Positions 35,332-36,302 of a stretch of 36,302 bases of DNA are shown here, one piece after another. The position numbers were made by a program, and so were the translations under genes. How positions within the stretch are numbered: the stretch's first letter is position 1; every line of letters begins with the position of its first letter. Origin of the DNA: Deinococcus sp. GTDB lineage: Bacteria; Deinococcota; Deinococci; Deinococcales; Deinococcaceae. The notes below the pieces were generated by a model. That model was not told where the DNA came from and ran no database searches. It saw only the letters and a list, made by a program, of their open reading frames with translations. Location: contig NZ_JAGLBG010000013.1 in NCBI RefSeq assembly GCF_018260405.1, positions 1 through 36,302 of the forward strand. The letters run 5' to 3'.

Positions 35332-35785
35332 ACCCCCAGCATACCCGTTCCGGCTGTGGCCCAGGACTTTGAGACGGTTTATGGTTCGTTTGAAATCACT
35401 GTTTGGCCCACTGACCGCCCTGCCTAATTAGTACCTGCCGGGTAGACCGTGAGCAGGCAAAAGGAGCTGGTGGTGGAAGTGGACTTGTAAAGCTGAAAAG
35501 TAGAGCGGATTCAGGCGCTTTTCCCAGATACGCGGAGCTGCCACTGGGAGCCCCCTAATGTGGTCAGTTGACGTCGCGTTCTGACCTGCTGGACAACTCA
35601 AGTGACCGAGTGTGCACTACCGCCAGTGCCTTTTCTCTCATCATTCAGACTTTCAAGTGATCCCGATTGGGCCTGTCACCGATAGGCACGGAGCCTCCAC
35701 TCCCGGCTGAATAGCCAGGGCCATGGACACCAGGGATGCAGGGCCAAACTGACGAAAACTTCACAAACTTCTGTCACCATAAGAT
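35332..35785. other. gene-poor region with repeat copy B
   Basis: 454 bases. Apart from the -10 box of the small membrane protein at its left edge and repeat copy B, I see no supported gene. A 13-codon fragment from a GTG at about 35450 has no recognisable identity. Confidence 0.45.
35504..35553 (+). repeat. palindromic intergenic repeat, copy B
   Basis: Shares GCGGATTCAGGCGCTTTTCC, then CAGA, with copy A apart from three differences, and GGGAGCCCCCTA with its right end. The central part is diverged. CCCAG and CTGGG can pair around the centre. Confidence 0.5.
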
Positions 35786-36001
35786 ATGAAACTAATTCAG
35801 CACGCAGGGAGCCACATCGTAATCGAAGGTTCCGACGGGCCAAAGCAGATTCACAATCTCAAGGTTGGCTACTTCAAGAAGCTCAACGCCTTACTGGTAG
35901 AGGAAGTGCAGCGCTGGCACTGTGATGACCGTGAACACCGGCTGTCTCGCCCCGTTTTACGCCGTCTGCACTGGCCGCTCGGGGGCTGGCGACTGGGTTG
36001 A
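35786..36001 (+). CDS. short hypothetical ORF, doubtful
   Basis: 71 codons, MKLIQHAGSHIVIEGSDGPK onward, then a basic Arg/Trp-rich end (RPVLRRLHWPLGGWRLG). The first 40 residues have a plausible alternating beta pattern; the end looks like random GC-rich reading. TAAGAT touches the ATG, too close for a leaderless start, and no ribosome site is visible. It may be a remnant cut by the mobile element to the right. I do not recognise it. Confidence 0.3.
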   Translation: MKLIQHAGSHIVIEGSDGPKQIHNLKVGYFKKLNALLVEEVQRWHCDDREHRLSRPVLRRLHWPLGGWRLG

Positions 36002-36012
36002 GGGCGTGAGGG

Positions 36013-36036
36013 GAGTCCATTCGGCGCGACGGACTC
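36013..36036. repeat. hairpin GAGTCC / GGACTC
   Basis: Six-base inverted repeat with a 12-base loop just after the doubtful ORF. It is followed within 13 bases by a second hairpin, so the pair may mark a transcript end or the edge of an insertion sequence. Confidence 0.4.
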
Positions 36037-36043
36037 TTGAACG

Positions 36044-36066
36044 AAAAACCCTGCGCTGAAGCAGGG
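36044..36066 (-). terminator. minus-strand intrinsic terminator or IS-end hairpin
   Basis: Stem CCCTGC / GCAGGG with loop GCTGAA, preceded by AAAAA on the plus strand, which is TTTTT after the stem on the minus strand. In plus orientation it is followed by GCTTTAAG. It could terminate transcripts leaving the element on its right or be part of that element's end. Confidence 0.5.
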
Positions 36067-36135
36067 GCTTTAAGAATTTGGGTATCTGATTAGCGATCCC
36101 CTCTCGGCAGGCACTGGAGCAGGTAAGCTCTGGTC

Positions 36136-36302
36136 ATGACGGAGACGCCGACGGTCGCAGAGCTGCTGGACATCATCCGGTAGTTGACCGAGCGGGTTGC
36201 CGCCTTGGAAGCCGAGAATAAGGCACTCCGCGAAGAGAACACCCGGCTAAAGAAGCGCATCAGTGACCTGGAGCGCAAGAAAAATAAGTACGTCGCTCCT
36301 CA
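36136..36302 (+). pseudogene. transposase-like N-terminus with in-frame TAG, cut by window end
   Basis: From the ATG at 36136: MTETPTVAELLDIIR, then TAG (36181-36183), then in the same frame LTERVAALEAENKALREENT, RLKKRISDLERKK and NKYVAP to the window edge. The heptad Leu pattern is a coiled coil like that opening IS66-type and related transposases. TAAGCT (36124-36129) ends 6 bases before the ATG. Either the amber codon kills the gene or translation begins at the TTG right after it (36184). The family call is tentative because the catalytic part lies outside the window. Confidence 0.55.

Overview
The window looks like chromosomal DNA of a Deinococcus-type bacterium. It is GC-rich and most of it is coding. 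It combines a 3,348-residue TamB-like envelope protein, a PilB with repeated MshEN modules like Thermus PilF, and several genes with a TANNNT -10 box 6-9 bases before the start codon, the arrangement known for leaderless mRNAs in Deinococcus. The assignment rests on recognising protein families by eye; no search was run.

Layout. 1-373 holds no supported gene. gyrB (488-2587, minus) is followed by a small repeat element that abuts its stop codon. A textbook promoter drives gyrB, divergent from a two-gene unit for a von Willebrand A membrane protein and a small membrane protein (2857-5419). Next come a conserved hypothetical gene (5667-6059), an MFS transporter (6191-7513), an FMN split-barrel stress protein (7599-8108) convergent with a secreted DUF4142 protein (8468-8959), a crotonase/HD-hydrolase pair (9153-11054), a VanW-family envelope protein (11358-13082), xanthine phosphoribosyltransferase (13354-13935) and an acyl-CoA carboxylase carboxyltransferase (14060-15622).

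15873-20275 is a protein quality-control block: clpP and clpX overlap by 4 bases, a strong intrinsic terminator follows, then lon with its own promoter region. Facing it on the minus strand are tamB (24892-34938), pilB (22060-24720) and pilT (20493-21746). Two abutting MITE-like elements fill the gap between pilB and pilT. The right end (34939-36302) is sparse: a 53-residue membrane protein too short for ordinary gene calling (35170-35331), a doubtful short ORF, hairpins, and the start of a transposase-like gene interrupted by an in-frame TAG and cut by the window end.

Most genes are core functions. The points worth a second look are: (1) GyrB has Asn where the TOPRIM EGDSAGG motif normally has Asp, the residue changed in the classical quinolone-resistance D426N allele; (2) two TA-flanked repeat elements lie exactly at the ends of gyrB and pilB, so that each stop codon is TA plus the first base of the element; (3) a third element has 11-bp inverted ends and a TTA duplication; (4) a second palindromic repeat family is present in three intergenic places; (5) a near-leaderless promoter pattern recurs; (6) a small membrane protein is easily missed; (7) PilB carries possible c-di-GMP-binding motifs. 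I did not find a CRISPR array, a defence island, a tRNA or rRNA, or a clearly new multi-gene system.
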